From NCBI RefSeq assembly GCF_046630445.1, contig NC_092333.1, forward strand, positions 187,467,001 through 187,531,000: a stretch of 64,000 bases of DNA. Reading direction: 5' to 3'. Shown one piece after another: positions 22,991 to 34,917 of this stretch. Positions within the stretch are counted from its first letter, which is position 1. Each line of letters starts with the position of its first letter. The DNA is from Rutidosis leptorrhynchoides (Eukaryota > Streptophyta > Magnoliopsida > Asterales > Asteraceae). A model generated the notes under the pieces. The model saw only the letters and a list, made by a program, of their open reading frames with translations. It did not search any database and was not told where the DNA came from. The position numbers were made by a program, and so were the translations under genes.

Positions 22991-24819
22991 TCTCTTTTCT
23001 CATTTTACTTGGGTAAAGAAGTGGTGGTTGGTATGGTTTAACATAAGGTTTAGCTTTAACTGTGTTATCTTCATTAACCTTTTCAACTACTGGTTCTTTT
23101 TCCTTATCTTGTTCAGGTTGTGGTTCTTGTGGAGTAGGAATAGCTTCATCAGAAATTATAGGTATTTCAGGTGGTTTAAGTGTAATACCACTTCTTGTGG
23201 TAATGGCTTTAGCTGTTTCATTCTGGGGGTTAGCATTTGTATCACTAGGTAGACTTCCCGGTTTTCTTTCATCTATTAACCTTGCTAGGTTACTTACTTC
23301 TTGTTCCAGATTTTGAATAGAAGCTTGTTGATTTCTAAATGCTTGAGCATTTTGTTCATTCGTTTGTTTCTGAGATGTGAAAAACTGTGTTTGAGATTCA
23401 ACTAGCTTCGTCATCATATCTTCTAAATTCAGCTTTTTATCATCGGTTTGTGGTGGCTTGTTTTGAAAATTAGGTCTTTGCTGGTTGTAAGTATTGTTGG
23501 ATACTTGTTGATTGTTAGGACCTTGTTGGTTGTTGTATGGAACATTGCGATTATAATTCTGGTTTTGATTGTAAATCGGTCTTGGCGGTTAATAATTATT
23601 CTGATAATTATTTCCAGGCCTTTGGTTTAGATATGAAACATTCTCTCTTTGTTCCATTGTTAGTTCAATACTGAGACAATCTTTTGTCAAATGTGGTCCT
23701 CCACACTGCTCACAACTAATTCGTATTGAGTGAATATCTTTGGTCATCTTTTTCATTCGTCTCTCGACAGCATCTATCTTTGCAGAAATGGAATCTAAGT
23801 CATGGCTAGAATCGGCTCTAGCTGCTTTAGATGATCTAACGATATCTTTTTCTTGGTGCCACTCATGTGAGTGGGAAGCAGTGTTATCAATAATTTTATA
23901 AGCATCAGTTTCTGTTTTCTTTATAATAGAACCACCAGCTGCTATGTCGATGTCTTTCCTTGTAGTGATGTCGCATCCTTGGTAGAATATTTGTACTATT
24001 TGACAGGTCTAAACCATGTTGCGGACATCCTCTCAATAACTTTCCAAATCAGGTCCATGCCTCATATAGAGTTTCATTTGGTTTCTGTGTGAATGTAACA
24101 ATTTCTCCTTGAAGTCTCACGGCTTTAGATGCCGGAAAGAATTGTTTAAGAAAATTTTCAACTAAAACGTCCCATGTATCAATCGCCCCTTTAGGTAACG
24201 ATTCCAACCAATCTTTTGCTTCTCCCTTTAAGGTCCAGGGAAATAACATGAGATATATCTGTTCATCCTCAACTTCTCTTATTTTAAATAGAGTGCAGAT
24301 CCTATTAAAGGTACGAAGATGTTCATTTGGATCTTCCTTCGGCGCACCACTAAATTGGCATTGATTAGTTACCATATGTAGAATTTGTCCTTTGATTTCA
24401 TAATCTGGCGCATTAATGTCTGGATGAGTAATTGCGTGACCTTGGCCAGTGCGTTTAGCTCTCATTCGGTCTTCCATACTTAGAGGTTCCAAATTTTCCA
24501 TGATTGAATTTGTTGAATCTGAGTCACTAGAGGATTCTGATTTAATAGTTCATTCCTCAACAATCTCTGTTTGAATGATTGGTGGTTCCGGAGGAAAGAT
24601 TAATGGTTCAGAATCTATAAATTGTCCCTGAATATTCTCCGGATTCTCAATTGTGAGGTCGGGTTCAAAAAATGGATTATCGGAAATTTGAATTGGAGTA
24701 CTTGGTCGACTGGATGACGATTCTAAAGAAAAATCAACGGCGATAATATTAGCTAGATGTCTTGATCGAGTTACAGGTGGTTAACGTACAAAAGGTGGTG
24801 AACGTTTTGCTCGGTGCAT
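22991..24819 (-). pseudogene. Athila gag
   Basis: The frame starts at the ATG at 24819 (MHRAKRSPPF). It has stops at about 24785 (TAA), 24556 (TGA) and 24048 (TGA), a frameshift near 24005, and another TAA near 23590. The capsid-like core reads HLRTFNRICTLFKIREVEDE, LMLFPWTLKGEAKDWLESLP and FLKQFFPASKAVRLQGEI. After the frameshift come an AAGGSI block, SHEWHQEKDI and one CCHC knuckle CEQCGGPHLTKDC (about 23680-23715), then Asn/Gln-rich linker. Gag forms the cytoplasmic particle and the knuckle binds RNA. The two TGA stops at about 24556 and 24048 are plausible CGA-to-TGA changes. Confidence 0.9.
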
Positions 24820-26025
24820 TCACTGAATATCCTATTAGTTTTTAAAAAGGAAGAAAAATTATATAAGTTATCAAATTAATAGACTTTTCTGATTTTGCCC
24901 ACGTTTCGAATAGCCAAAAGATGCAGCAGAGGGGCAGGATTCATTTGGTCTCAATATAATTAAGTACTGTTTGGCTCCAATAACCCGGTCCACGTACAAA
25001 TCCAACTATTACTACGAACCAGAAAATTTTGATGTCTATCAATTTAACCGCTTAAAATAATTTTTCGTTGAAATTTAAGAAATTAAGATAAGAAATAGAG
25101 AAAATTCTAAGTCCTAAAAACTAGAATGTCGAGAAATAAGAAAGAAAAAGAGCGCGTCGAAAAACGTCGAAAAATAAAAGATTGAAAAATAATAGGCGTC
25201 GCAAAATAAAAATAAGAAAGTAGCGTGTCGAAACTTAAAAAGGCACTAAAAACTAAAAATTAAAAGTTGCGTCTAAAAATATTAAAGCTTAATAGAAAAA
25301 CTATATCCCAAATGGCAATATCTTAAAAAGAAACTAAAAATTAAAAACGGCGTCACAAAATTCTAAAGCACCTAAATCTTAGTCTAAAGAAAAAGCACTT
25401 AAGGGATTTTACGGCAAAGCCTAAAAATCTAGAAGTAAAAATAACTATGGCAAAAACTATGTCTAAAAACTAAATATAAGCGAAAAATACAAAAATTACG
25501 CTAAAACAATTAAAATGGGACAAAATATAAAAATATACTAAAAGTTGTAAAAAGTACAATTTTTATAAAAATATTATTTTTATATTATTTATTTAATAAA
25601 ACTATTAATTTTATAAATTAATTAAACTAATTTAGACTTAAAATACAAATTAAATAAAAAAAACTAAATTAACTAATTAAATAATCTAAACCTAATTAGG
25701 GTTTAAATTAAATTCTAATAATAATAATTACCCCGTAATGATTACAGAATTAGGGTTGTTTGTGTGGCCTATCAGAAGACCTCTGCGAGTGCGGATAGTC
25801 CCAGTTTAAAACCTCCGCGAGTCGCGGAGGGTTCAATTTCAGCTCAAAAGGGGTCGATTTTTACAGGTTCAGTTTTTTTTTTAAACTTTATATATTTTTT
25901 AACAAACTCTTTTTGTATTTTTATATTTTTATATTTAAAAAAAAAACTTATATTTTTATATGAAGGACTTAATAAAAACTTTTATCTTTTTTTTATATCA
26001 TTAGCGTTGCGCTATCGGCGTTTAA
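24820..26025 (-). other. Leader of the young Athila
   Basis: About 1.2 kb between primer site and gag, AT-rich, with no ORF of interest. It contains GC-rich near-palindromes on the plus strand at 25780-25795 and 25812-25830 (CCTCCGCGAGTCGCGGAGG), the same CTCCGCGAG family as in the LTR. It may hold packaging signals, but that is not shown. Confidence 0.7.
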
Positions 26026-26046
26026 GTTCCCCGGCAGCGGCGCCAA
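26026..26046 (-). other. Primer binding site, tRNA-Asp type
   Basis: Minus strand TTTTTGGCGCCGCTGCCGGG followed by GAAC, 6 bases inside the 5' LTR. It matches the 3' end of plant tRNA-Asp with about one mismatch, the usual primer for Athila. Confidence 0.85.
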
Positions 26047-26051
26047 AAACT

Positions 26052-27198
26052 TGATGATGTAGCGTGGGGGTACGAAATAGTTATATTTTTATTACTAAAT
26101 ACTATTAAAAATTACACAAGTTTTAATTATTTTATTTACAAATGGGATATACCTAAACTCTGCTACAACACTATAGGCAGTGTACCTAATTGTAGAGTAG
26201 TATAGTTTTTAGTAAGTCCGGTTCGTTCCACAGGGAGACGACTTATTTTACACTATATTTTAAACAACTATATTTGTACAAAATATATATTTTTATATAT
26301 AATAATAATATAAAAGGGGGTTTACCGTTTAATGACCGGTTTGTCGATTTTATATTTTAAGTCACAATTAAAACCTAATGAAAAATATAAATGACGATAA
26401 TTTAAATGCGATAATTAAAAGTGCAATAAATAAAATGACAGTAAATAAAAGTGCGATGAGATATAAAATAAAGGAATTATGCTTATTTAAACTTCTGTAA
26501 TCATGATGTTTGACGTGTTGATTTTAGTTTATTACCATGAGTTAATTGTCCTTTGTCCTGGATTATTCGATATGTCCATCTGGTTTTTGTCCATAACAGT
26601 CCATCAGTCATAAATATAAAGTGCGAGTGTCCTCGTCAAATTATTCTTATATCTGAAGTCAAATATTCCAACTAATTGGGGACTTAAACTATAATTACAC
26701 CAATTTTCCTTGTATATAATTCACCCTGTTTTAATAAGTCCATTGACTATTAATCCATTCCCGTGACTGGTTAAATGAACGATTATTAGTACTTATAAAT
26801 ATCCCACCCATCGTGTCCGATCGAGTGTATGTGGTTATTTATAGGTACGTCCAATTGTAAATCTTTATATTAAATTAACGAACTATCATTCAATTAAACA
26901 AATATAAAGCCCATTAATAGCCCATAGTCCAATTTCCACAAGTGTCGTTCTCTTGTCCAAACTCCAATTATGGTACAAAGCCTAATTACCCCGTCTTTAA
27001 TATTTAGTCCAACATCATGATTACTTTGGCTAAAATAAGCATAATGATAACTTAAATACGAGACATTAATTTAAAAAGGAGAACATAACTTACATTGAGT
27101 ATTTATCGCGTAGTGTTATACGGACAGAACTTTGACTTCAAAACCCGTAATTAACCGTTACATTAACTTAAACTAACTAATATAAAACTAAACTAATT

Positions 27199-27277
<79 letters not shown>

Positions 27278-27896
27278 TTATATATATATATATTACAGAG
27301 ATAGAGAGTTTGATTTTTTTGGTGTGTAAAACTCGGCAGAAGCTCGTTGCATTTATAGGACATTTCTGATTTTGGCTGCTCCGCGAATGCGGAGGTTTAA
27401 GCCTTCACAGCTCCGCGAGTGTGGAGTTCCCTGGGCCAGCTCACCAATTCTTGGCCATTTGGTTGTCGACGTTTTATTTAAATATATATAATATATAAAT
27501 AATTTATATAATTATTTAAATATTATATTATATTCTTGTGCATAGTTGACTCATAATTTTTAGTCCGTTGCGTCGGGCGTTGATAGTTGGCTCAGGTCCC
27601 GGTTCCAGATTTTCGAACGTCCTTTCGTATAATTTAATATCTTGTACTTTGCGTTCCGTAACTTGTACTCTTGTCATTTTTAGACGTTTCTTATCAATAA
27701 ATTGAACCACTTGGATTGTATCTTGTACATTTGAGCTTTTTGGACGGTTTTGTCTTCGAATCTTCGTTTTCACCTTTTGTCTTCGCACTTATTTAATATA
27801 AACGAATATTACTTGAAAATTGAACAATTGCAACTAAAAAATTTACATATCGGAAGGATATTGCTACTAAATATATGTTCATTTGGAGCACTATCA
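26052..27896 (-). repeat. 5' LTR of the young Athila (1,845 bp)
   Basis: Bounded by TGATGATG and ACTATCA with ATTAC after it (27897-27901). It contains TATA (27351-27360), two GC-rich near-palindromes (27379-27426), an (AT)n tract at 27205-27290, and an 86-codon frame at 27528-27788 also present in the other LTR. Confidence 0.95.
27205..27290. repeat. (AT)n microsatellite in the Athila 5' LTR
   Basis: Longer than the matching tract in the 3' LTR, so it has changed since insertion. Confidence 0.95.
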
Positions 27897-28735
27897 ATTA
27901 CACCGATTACAGTTTATAGTCATCTAAGTTAATATGCTCATAAAACTGCTAAATTATCAATTAAAAACTGACGACTCTGGCCTTCACGCCGGCAGATGTG
28001 AAGTCCAGGTCTAAATTTTATAACAGTTTATTAATAGATTATGCAATTATCATCAGGGTATTACATGGTTCAAGTATGCGTTTGGCATTTTAGCCCATAA
28101 CTAAAGAATTAACGATAAATAAAGAATAGGAAAACATTAAAGAAAGCATACCTTCATAAATTAAATTGCAAATAATTGAAAGAGAAAATACCCAAAGAAT
28201 CTTAAAAAGAATAGAAAACCAAAGTAGAATGCTCAAATCTTAACTCAACCCTAAGAACAGTAAAATTTCATAATGTAAAGTTTATAAAATTTATGCTTCA
28301 TATTCTGAAACTGGATCGTCCTTATATAGATTTCAAAAGTCAGCTTCATAGCCATCGACTTAAGGGATACAACCAGTTATTTTTTGGGTAACGATCAGAA
28401 TATTTTCCCTTTACTGTAATGGCTTGGGCTTCAAGGTCAATTAATGTCCAACATAGCGAACGGCTTTAATGATACCAGCCGGCGACTTTACTCATTTTTA
28501 ATTATTCCCTATGTTCTTCATGAGAATTCTAGAACCTTCTCGATCTGTATACACACAATTGTCGACTTTAACTGGAATAGCATGCGGTTGTGTTTCTTTT
28601 GAAACTTGATTTCCATGTTCTTCTTCATCTTTTTGGAATTTTATTGAATTTCAAGTGTGATTGTGTCGAATTTACTCACAAATTTTAATCATTTTATAGA
28701 ATTTCAAGTGTGAAAGTGTAAAATTGTGATTATGT
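27897..28735 (-). mobile_element. 5'-side piece of the old Athila 3' LTR
   Basis: It continues 7135-7919 across the young Athila. The minus-strand polypurine tract at 28736-28752 marks its start. GC-rich words (GCCGGCAG at about 27989, AGCCGGCGAC at 28477) recall GCCGGCGGC in the other half. There is no coding sequence. Confidence 0.6.
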
Positions 28736-28752
28736 TCCCATACCCCACACTC
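28736..28752 (-). other. Polypurine tract of the old Athila
   Basis: Minus strand GAGTGTGGGGTATGGGA, directly before the presumed LTR start. The younger Athila has TGTGGGGATATT in the same place. Confidence 0.6.
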
Positions 28753-30300
28753 AAAAATTGCAATCTCCTTAGTGCTAAAATCAAATGACAATATATAAAA
28801 GGAAATAATAAAAAGAAAAATAAAATAGAAAATCTCCCCTTTTTAGTGTACATCAATTTGGAGATGGGAAGAGAATATCTAGCTGAACTTACTGTCAGTC
28901 TCATAATTACATCAGTCTCACAATTACAGAAATATATGTAAATGAAATATTAAGCATGCATCACAAGATATAATAAAAGATAATTGAAATAAAAAATGCG
29001 AAATGTAAGAGTAACTATTACAAACCCACATGTAATAATAATAATAATAATGTCTAATAACCCACAACCATCACAAACAATCATCCCATCAATGCAACCT
29101 GCAAAAAACCACAATCATCCTGCAAAGTCATCATCCATATCATCATCACCCTCCCTGCTAACTCGAACTCAGCAAAACCCTGAACGTGCGGTGGTGGTAG
29201 GTACTGTACAGAAGGGCCATATGGTGGAGGTGGTAAATAGTCAATAGAAACAAAGAGATCCTATGATGGGTTGTGCTGGTAGAATCTCTCATCATTATGG
29301 ACTACCCAGTCCATAGAATAATCCTGCCTATCCATCTTATAGCGTATCTCCCTCTGAAACTCCTGGTAAGAACACTACTGCTTGTCAAAATGCTCCCGAG
29401 CCTGCCTAGTCTGTGCCTGCTGATCAACTCTCAACCCCAACATCAGCTCATATAAGTTATGCAATGAGGGCTGGTCTACTGGTACTGGTCATGTTTCTGG
29501 TTGGGATGTCCATGAACATCCTCAACACCCTGCTCAAGCTGTGCTGGAGGCTCTATATACGGCTCATAGCTCCCATCAGTAAACCTCGAATTAACCTTAA
29601 TATCCAAATAATGTAGACTACTGATCACATCAAAATGATACGTCAGCATATCCAACCATGCACATCTAAACCCAGTCACTCAACAATCCTAGTAACAAAA
29701 TGACCTCCACACCAGCCATTATGCACTATCCTACCCCTAACTTCCTTGTTCGGTTACTCAACAATACTGTACGGAAGGTTAACTAGCCGGCGAATAAACA
29801 GCTGATAAAGATACCACAAGTCTGAATGAAAGAGTTTCTCTTGACTATCTCTGCGGAGAGAGACTGTGTGGGAGAAAACCTATAGAAGCAACACATATAA
29901 TGGAATTTTGATGTCCTTATTCCTCGTCTTACTTATAAACTCAACTGTCTCCTTACCAAAGGTAATCCAGGCATCAGATTGCTGTAAAAGTACCTCACTC
30001 GGGCTAGCCTGACCATGGCGACACCTACTAGCTAAGAAATCAGGAAACCAAGGCTCCTTGAAATGAGTACCGTAAATACCTAATGCTTCCGCAATCTGTA
30101 GCATGCTCATAGATCTATCCTCTCCTCCCAGCCGAAACCTAAGGAAACTTGTATCTGCAACTGAATGCATATCCTATGAAAATGTAGCACGGTAGTCTAA
30201 ACAGGATAGATGGCATCCTACAATGAAAATATGTTCTCCCACTCGTGTATCACCATTGGATGCAACGAAAATATGTTCTCCCACTCGTGTATCCCAGTTT
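28753..30300 (-). pseudogene. Old Athila env-like ORF remnant
   Basis: The block SFLRFRLGGEDRSMSMLQIAEALGIY (30090-30155) aligns with SFLRFILGGRMYRMSMMDMA in the younger Athila and identifies the ATHILA ORF-1 family. Downstream pieces in shifting frames include GFRCAWLDMLTYHFDVIS (29620-29680) and a tail rich in Tyr, Pro and Gln (about 29180-29560), resembling the C-terminus of the younger copy. Stops and frameshifts are frequent. The N-terminal half is missing: at about 30300 the sequence passes into a Sirevirus env-like ORF without any LTR. Function unknown; not expressed. Confidence 0.75.
30222..30293 (-). repeat. 42-bp tandem duplication at the Athila/Sirevirus junction
   Basis: A 27-bp segment at 30225-30251 recurs exactly at 30267-30293, period 42. 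Read on the minus strand it duplicates DTRVGEHIF in frame. It sits at the switch from copia to Athila sequence. Confidence 0.85.
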
Positions 30301-33251
30301 CCTGTTTTATATTCAATCCTAAGTTTCCTCTGGAACCACCCGGACAAGTTGTTCTCATCAATATTCAACATCTTTAGTTTTGCAAGTTGCATTATCTCAA
30401 AATAAGGTAGAGTCTTAAAATGACTAGGTCATTCCAAGTAATCTACTCCTCCCTCTCTCTTGATAGCAAAACAATTCATCTCTTTGAAATATCCCGAGCT
30501 TAAAATCTTTCCTCTTGGAAACTTCCTGATGTGTTTACCTTTCTCATAAAATCTAACAAATTTTTGCTCAAGTTCGGGTTTCTTGACCTTCTAAAGAGGC
30601 TCGAGATTCTTCCTTCACCAATTTCGTCAGTCAACATTAGATTCCACATTTTGACACTTCTTGAATCTTGCTTCTCGGTCAAACCATTCACTAACTTCTT
30701 TCCATCCTTCGGCCAAAATTCGCTCAGCTCTTACCTTCTTTTCTTTCTATTCCTTCTCTTTCCTCCTTTTCTCAGCTAACAATTCCTTATGATGTACATT
30801 CCTATTCCATTCTAGCTTCTTACCAGCTTCAACCTTCTCTTTGTTATACACTTTCCTGGCTTTGTCATACTCATCTAAATCTCTAACCATCTCGTCAGCA
30901 CTCAAATGAAAAATATCACTAAGAGTGTTGAGTGATCTATTCGTGAATGGTCTCAAAGAAGGTATAACCACTTCAATCTCTTATTCCTCTTCTTATTCTG
31001 GTTCAAATTCATACTCATCTTCTGTTTCAATCAACACTTCTTCTTCTTGTTGCTCTTTTTCAACATTCTTTGGAGCTTTTCCTTTCATTGAATCTTTTTC
31101 AACATCATTTTCATTACAAGTTGGACTGGTGTGGGAGTTTGGACTTCACATACCTACTCTTGTGGAGCTTTATCATCATCTTCAACTGTTCCTGCATCCT
31201 CTATATCCGATTCACTATTGTATGCAAGATCAGCAAATTATAGTGGTGTGAATTCATCTGGTGGAATCTCCCCCTTTTCTGCATCAGCGAAAACCTTTAA
31301 ATAATCCATATAATATTCAGAGGTAAAAAACCTCATTGAATTCATTGAAACTTCGAATAGGAAAAATTAATGGTATATCAAAAGGGGGTAGCATCCTCAA
31401 CTTCTATCTCATCATTAGCATACTCATCCTCATCACCACCACTTCCTCCTAGGTCTAAACCTTCCGGATCATTTTCGTCTGTTATCAGCTTAAAGTTGCC
31501 GGATTTCATCTGCTTGAGTTTTTCTCTCAGGTCATTGATTTCTTTCTCATACTTTTTCGCAAGGTAACAAGTTGCTTTCCCGTGTTTTTAATTGTATCCA
31601 TCTGAGATTTCAAAATTTTCCACAGCTTCCTATTCTCCTTTTCCAACTTTCTATTTGATCTTCATTAGCTTTCTTTTCTTCAATTGCACGATTGTCAACA
31701 TTGTTCATTCTGGTTACAATTGACATCAGTAAGCTCTCTGCATCTCTGAATTCATCAAAAGAAACTTGAGGAGCTGCAGTAGCAGATTGAACATGTTGCA
31801 TGAGACCTCCCGGTTGGTGTTGAGCTTGTTGTCTTGATCCATTTTAAGTAGTATACTGAGGTGAATCATTCCTTTGTTTGGTTCTTCTTTCCTTCTTTTA
31901 AGGTAGTTCTGAAACCATAGGCTCCTTGCCTTTCCTTTTCCGTCGGATTAAGCTGATATCCTCTTCCATTTCTTCATCATCCTCTTCTTGACGATTACCT
32001 TCAACATTTCTTGAGGACTCATTTACATTTCTTTCATTCTCACCTTCTTCTTCATCATCTGAAACTTCATAATCTTAATCGGAGTCCTCATTTCTCCATT
32101 CCTTTCCAGGTGGACATTGATAATCTGGCCTTGCTAAGTGACAAATTAGCTTCCGAAAAAATCATGTTTACATTCATTCTTCCTTGTTTTTCTCGTTTTG
32201 TTAAAAGTAACATTTGTCATAGTGTTGAGTGAAATCACATCGAAATTTTCCTTAGTGAGTAAAACAACGAGAGTTGAGACTCGACGTTATTGGTCATCTA
32301 CAAGTCGGTAGTGCCATAGCGGGGAATGGTTTGGTATGTTTATGCATTGTTATGATTTAGTATATTATTGTGGCAGTTTATATACTAATGTTGTTGATTG
32401 TTGTATGTGGTAATGCTAGATTGCTTATACGTGTATACAGGTTATGTGTTGGGAATGCGTGTAGGTAAACTATATATATATGTGTATAAATGTTTTACTC
32501 ACTAAGCAATTAGCTTACCCTCTGGAGCTTCATCATTGACGATAATTTGAGAATCTCGCATAGATGAGATACCTTTGGGTAAGAATTGTGAGGTTCACCT
32601 TGAAATAGTGAAAAATAAAACACCAAAAATCGTAAGGTGCATTAAGAACTAGTGCAACAAAGGCACTCCAAGTCTTCTCATTCAGTTTATCAAAACATGA
32701 TCTAAGTAATGATATTCAGGGGGAAGCAATGTTTTTACAAGCTCATACTTCCCAACAAGTGTTCCTGAATAGCCACATCTCTTAAAACAACCATGTACTC
32801 TATCCCGATGAAATGTTAGCACGGAACAGTTCTCATCATTAAATCCAAAAAGACTTCTAATCACTGTCTGTGACACAACAATTTCATTTCCTTGAATTGA
32901 GCTAACAATCTTTTCTTCAGTGCATAAGGTATTTAATCTTGCATTCTTCCAGAATTCCCTCTGGTGACTGTAAAAAGTGAAGCACGGTGTTGAGATGGCT
33001 TTGTTAATTATGGATCTCTTAAGAAACTCAATGATATCTTTAAAATCTTTCCCACAATCCAGTTCGATATCATATAGAGCGACTTGATTATTCTATTTTC
33101 CCATTTCCAATACAACTGATGAAGTAGCTACATTTTGCTATATGACAGGTGGCACAACAGGTGGTACATCAGTTTGTTTAGTTTGTTGCTCTTCCTGATA
33201 CTTAGATTGGTTCCGGATAAGATCATCATCTTGAAATGAGCTTTCTGACAT
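30300..33251 (-). pseudogene. Sirevirus-type env-like ORF, broken
   Basis: It starts at the ATG at 33251 (MSESSFQDDDLIRNQ). The conserved N-terminal part includes DIIEFLKRS, a segment ending FWKNARLNT, then IQGNEIVVSQTVIRSLFGFN, CGYSGTL and LLPPEYHYLDHVLI, and in another frame ILTQRYLIYARF. This is the pattern of the large 3' ORF of composite-plant Sireviruses; its function is unknown. A gypsy LTR fragment interrupts it at about 32235-32525. The second half has an acidic stretch followed by RRKRKGKEP (possible nuclear signal), a coiled-coil-like segment (MVRDLDEYDKARKVYNKEKV) and ECHO-like C-terminal block LPYFEIMQLAKLKML. It has many stops and frameshifts and ends at the junction with Athila at about 30300. 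Confidence 0.7.
32235..32525 (+). mobile_element. Fragment of a gypsy (chromovirus-type) LTR inside the env-like ORF
   Basis: The end TTTTACTCACTAAGCAATTA followed by GCTTACCCTC is the complement of GAGGGGTAAGCTAACGCTTA plus GTGAGT in the solo LTR at about 58618-58645. The rest (CATAGCGGGGAATGGTTTGG at about 32316) is non-coding. The env-like frame is recognisable on both sides. Boundaries are approximate and no target duplication was identified. Confidence 0.5.
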
Positions 33252-33254
33252 TTT

Positions 33255-34215
33255 AAATCGAGAACAAAATCATATGGACCGTACAAGGGTCTATATTAGC
33301 CTTACGAGTGACAGGGTTAGACGTGCTATTCACATGTCACTCGCGTCATTATGACACTTTTGAGCTATCATAAACGTTTCAGAAGTTCTACACGAGTGAG
33401 TTAAAATTCAAATGAGTGAGGGTCAACCGTGTGATGACTCCTTCGGTTCAGCATACGAGTTAGCAAATGTATACTAGTGAGTCTCATATATGTGTAACTT
33501 AAAATTATACGAGTGACCTCATTTTTCATACGGGTGAGCCACAACCGTGTAGTGACTTATGCGAGTTAGTGTCTCACACGTACGAGTGATATCACTCGTG
33601 CATGTCTGATGAACAACTTTTTGATCAACTTTTTCAAACTTTTGATTTTCTATGTTAGCATGTTATGGTGATTTAAGGTACACTAGCAACTAAGCATCAT
33701 ATTAAATACATAACGGCAACATAAAACACGATTAACACACTTAAAATACACAAAATCAGTCTAAATATCGAACCAGAGTTTCGCTACTCTATAACTCGAA
33801 TTAAACCCTAAAATTTGATGGAATGTTACCAAGTTAGTGGTAATGTTTATGGTGTAATATGTAGAACAAATGCTTCGGTGTAAAAACAAAATGGATACGA
33901 TTGAAAAATGAGAGGATTTGTGTGCGGATGGAGGGAAAAGTATGAGCTATGTTCAGTTCCTCTCTTTATATAGCCTCAGGCTCAACCATGCGACTGAGCC
34001 ATCATTCATACGAATATCCATGTGGTCCACACCTCAACCATACAATTCACATGTCACACTTACGTTTGGCCATGAACTCATTAAGCAGTTACTAAGTATA
34101 TCCAACCGTATGTTTCAATCAACCGTACATGTCACCCATACGGATCACCTATCAAACGTGCGAGTGACCCTCAAATTTCAAACTTATGATTTTGAGCCAT
34201 TTATCAATCTTAAAT
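33255..34215 (-). promoter_or_regulatory. LTR-like promoter module upstream of the env-like ORF
   Basis: On the minus strand: a cluster of CGTACGAGTGA-like words (33980-34180), immediately followed by TATA (GGCTATATAAAGAGA, 33961-33975), about 340 bases of pyrimidine-rich then AT-rich leader, a second cluster (33290-33610), then the env-like ATG at 33251. The order repeats that of the 5' LTR and leader of the copia element (44475-44960 and 43900-44260). ACGAGTGATATCACTCGT at 33582-33599 is a perfect 18-bp palindrome. Confidence 0.55.
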
Positions 34216-34886
34216 AATTCTACCAACTTGAATTCGAGTCAAAAATCATATATCCATCACAATATATCAAATCATGAACATTAACGTTTAGGAAACCCAT
34301 CATTTGACCAAATCATATATCCCTAATTAAGAACTTTGGTTCACAAAATGTATATCCTCAATTGTAAAGCATTTTAGGGTATTTATGCTTGTTATCCTAA
34401 CATCAATCATCCGTCTAACTCCACAAACTTCACAAGACATGGATTGAATGAATAGACACACATACAAATTCTCTTTAGACAAACCAAGTCATTCTAGATG
34501 TCATTGCACTATAAAATCTTTTTGATTTTTCTGATATAAGATATGTCATGCAACTATTTTAATATGCAATAAAGACCTACTATTATGGGATGCAAATCAT
34601 GCAAAAATAAAATCTTTTTGTAGTTTCCAGTTATCAAAGCAACACGCAGAACATAAAATGAAGAGATTGGGATATCTGATCATAAATCCACCATACTTTT
34701 GTGAGAGAGTTGGTTAACGAATAAAAATGGATCAGAACTGACATACTGAATTAAACTTTGTTGTTCATTTCCAATCATCCGTCTGTATGAATTATCATGC
34801 AATTACTTATATCAATCCTCATTAAACATGAACAATCTCCTCCTTGACACTTCTACTATCATGTTGGCATTAATTACTTGAATAAT

Positions 34887-34917
<31 letters not shown>

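Larger units (their letters stand above)
7920..27896 (-). mobile_element. Young Athila-type Ty3-gypsy retrotransposon with env-like ORF
   Basis: The two LTRs begin TGATGATGTAGCG and end ACTATCA on the plus strand and are flanked by identical 5-bp duplications ATTAC (7915-7919 and 27897-27901). Coding is on the minus strand: 5' LTR 26052-27896, tRNA-Asp-type primer site, leader, gag-pol 19221-24819, a small ORF 18632-19048, env-like ORF 15310-17505, a 2.1-kb 3' untranslated region, and 3' LTR 7920-13182. Excluding the nested solo LTR it is about 16.5 kb, long for Athila. It sits inside an older Athila LTR. Seven in-frame stops and one frameshift in gag-pol make it non-autonomous today. Confidence 0.95.
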
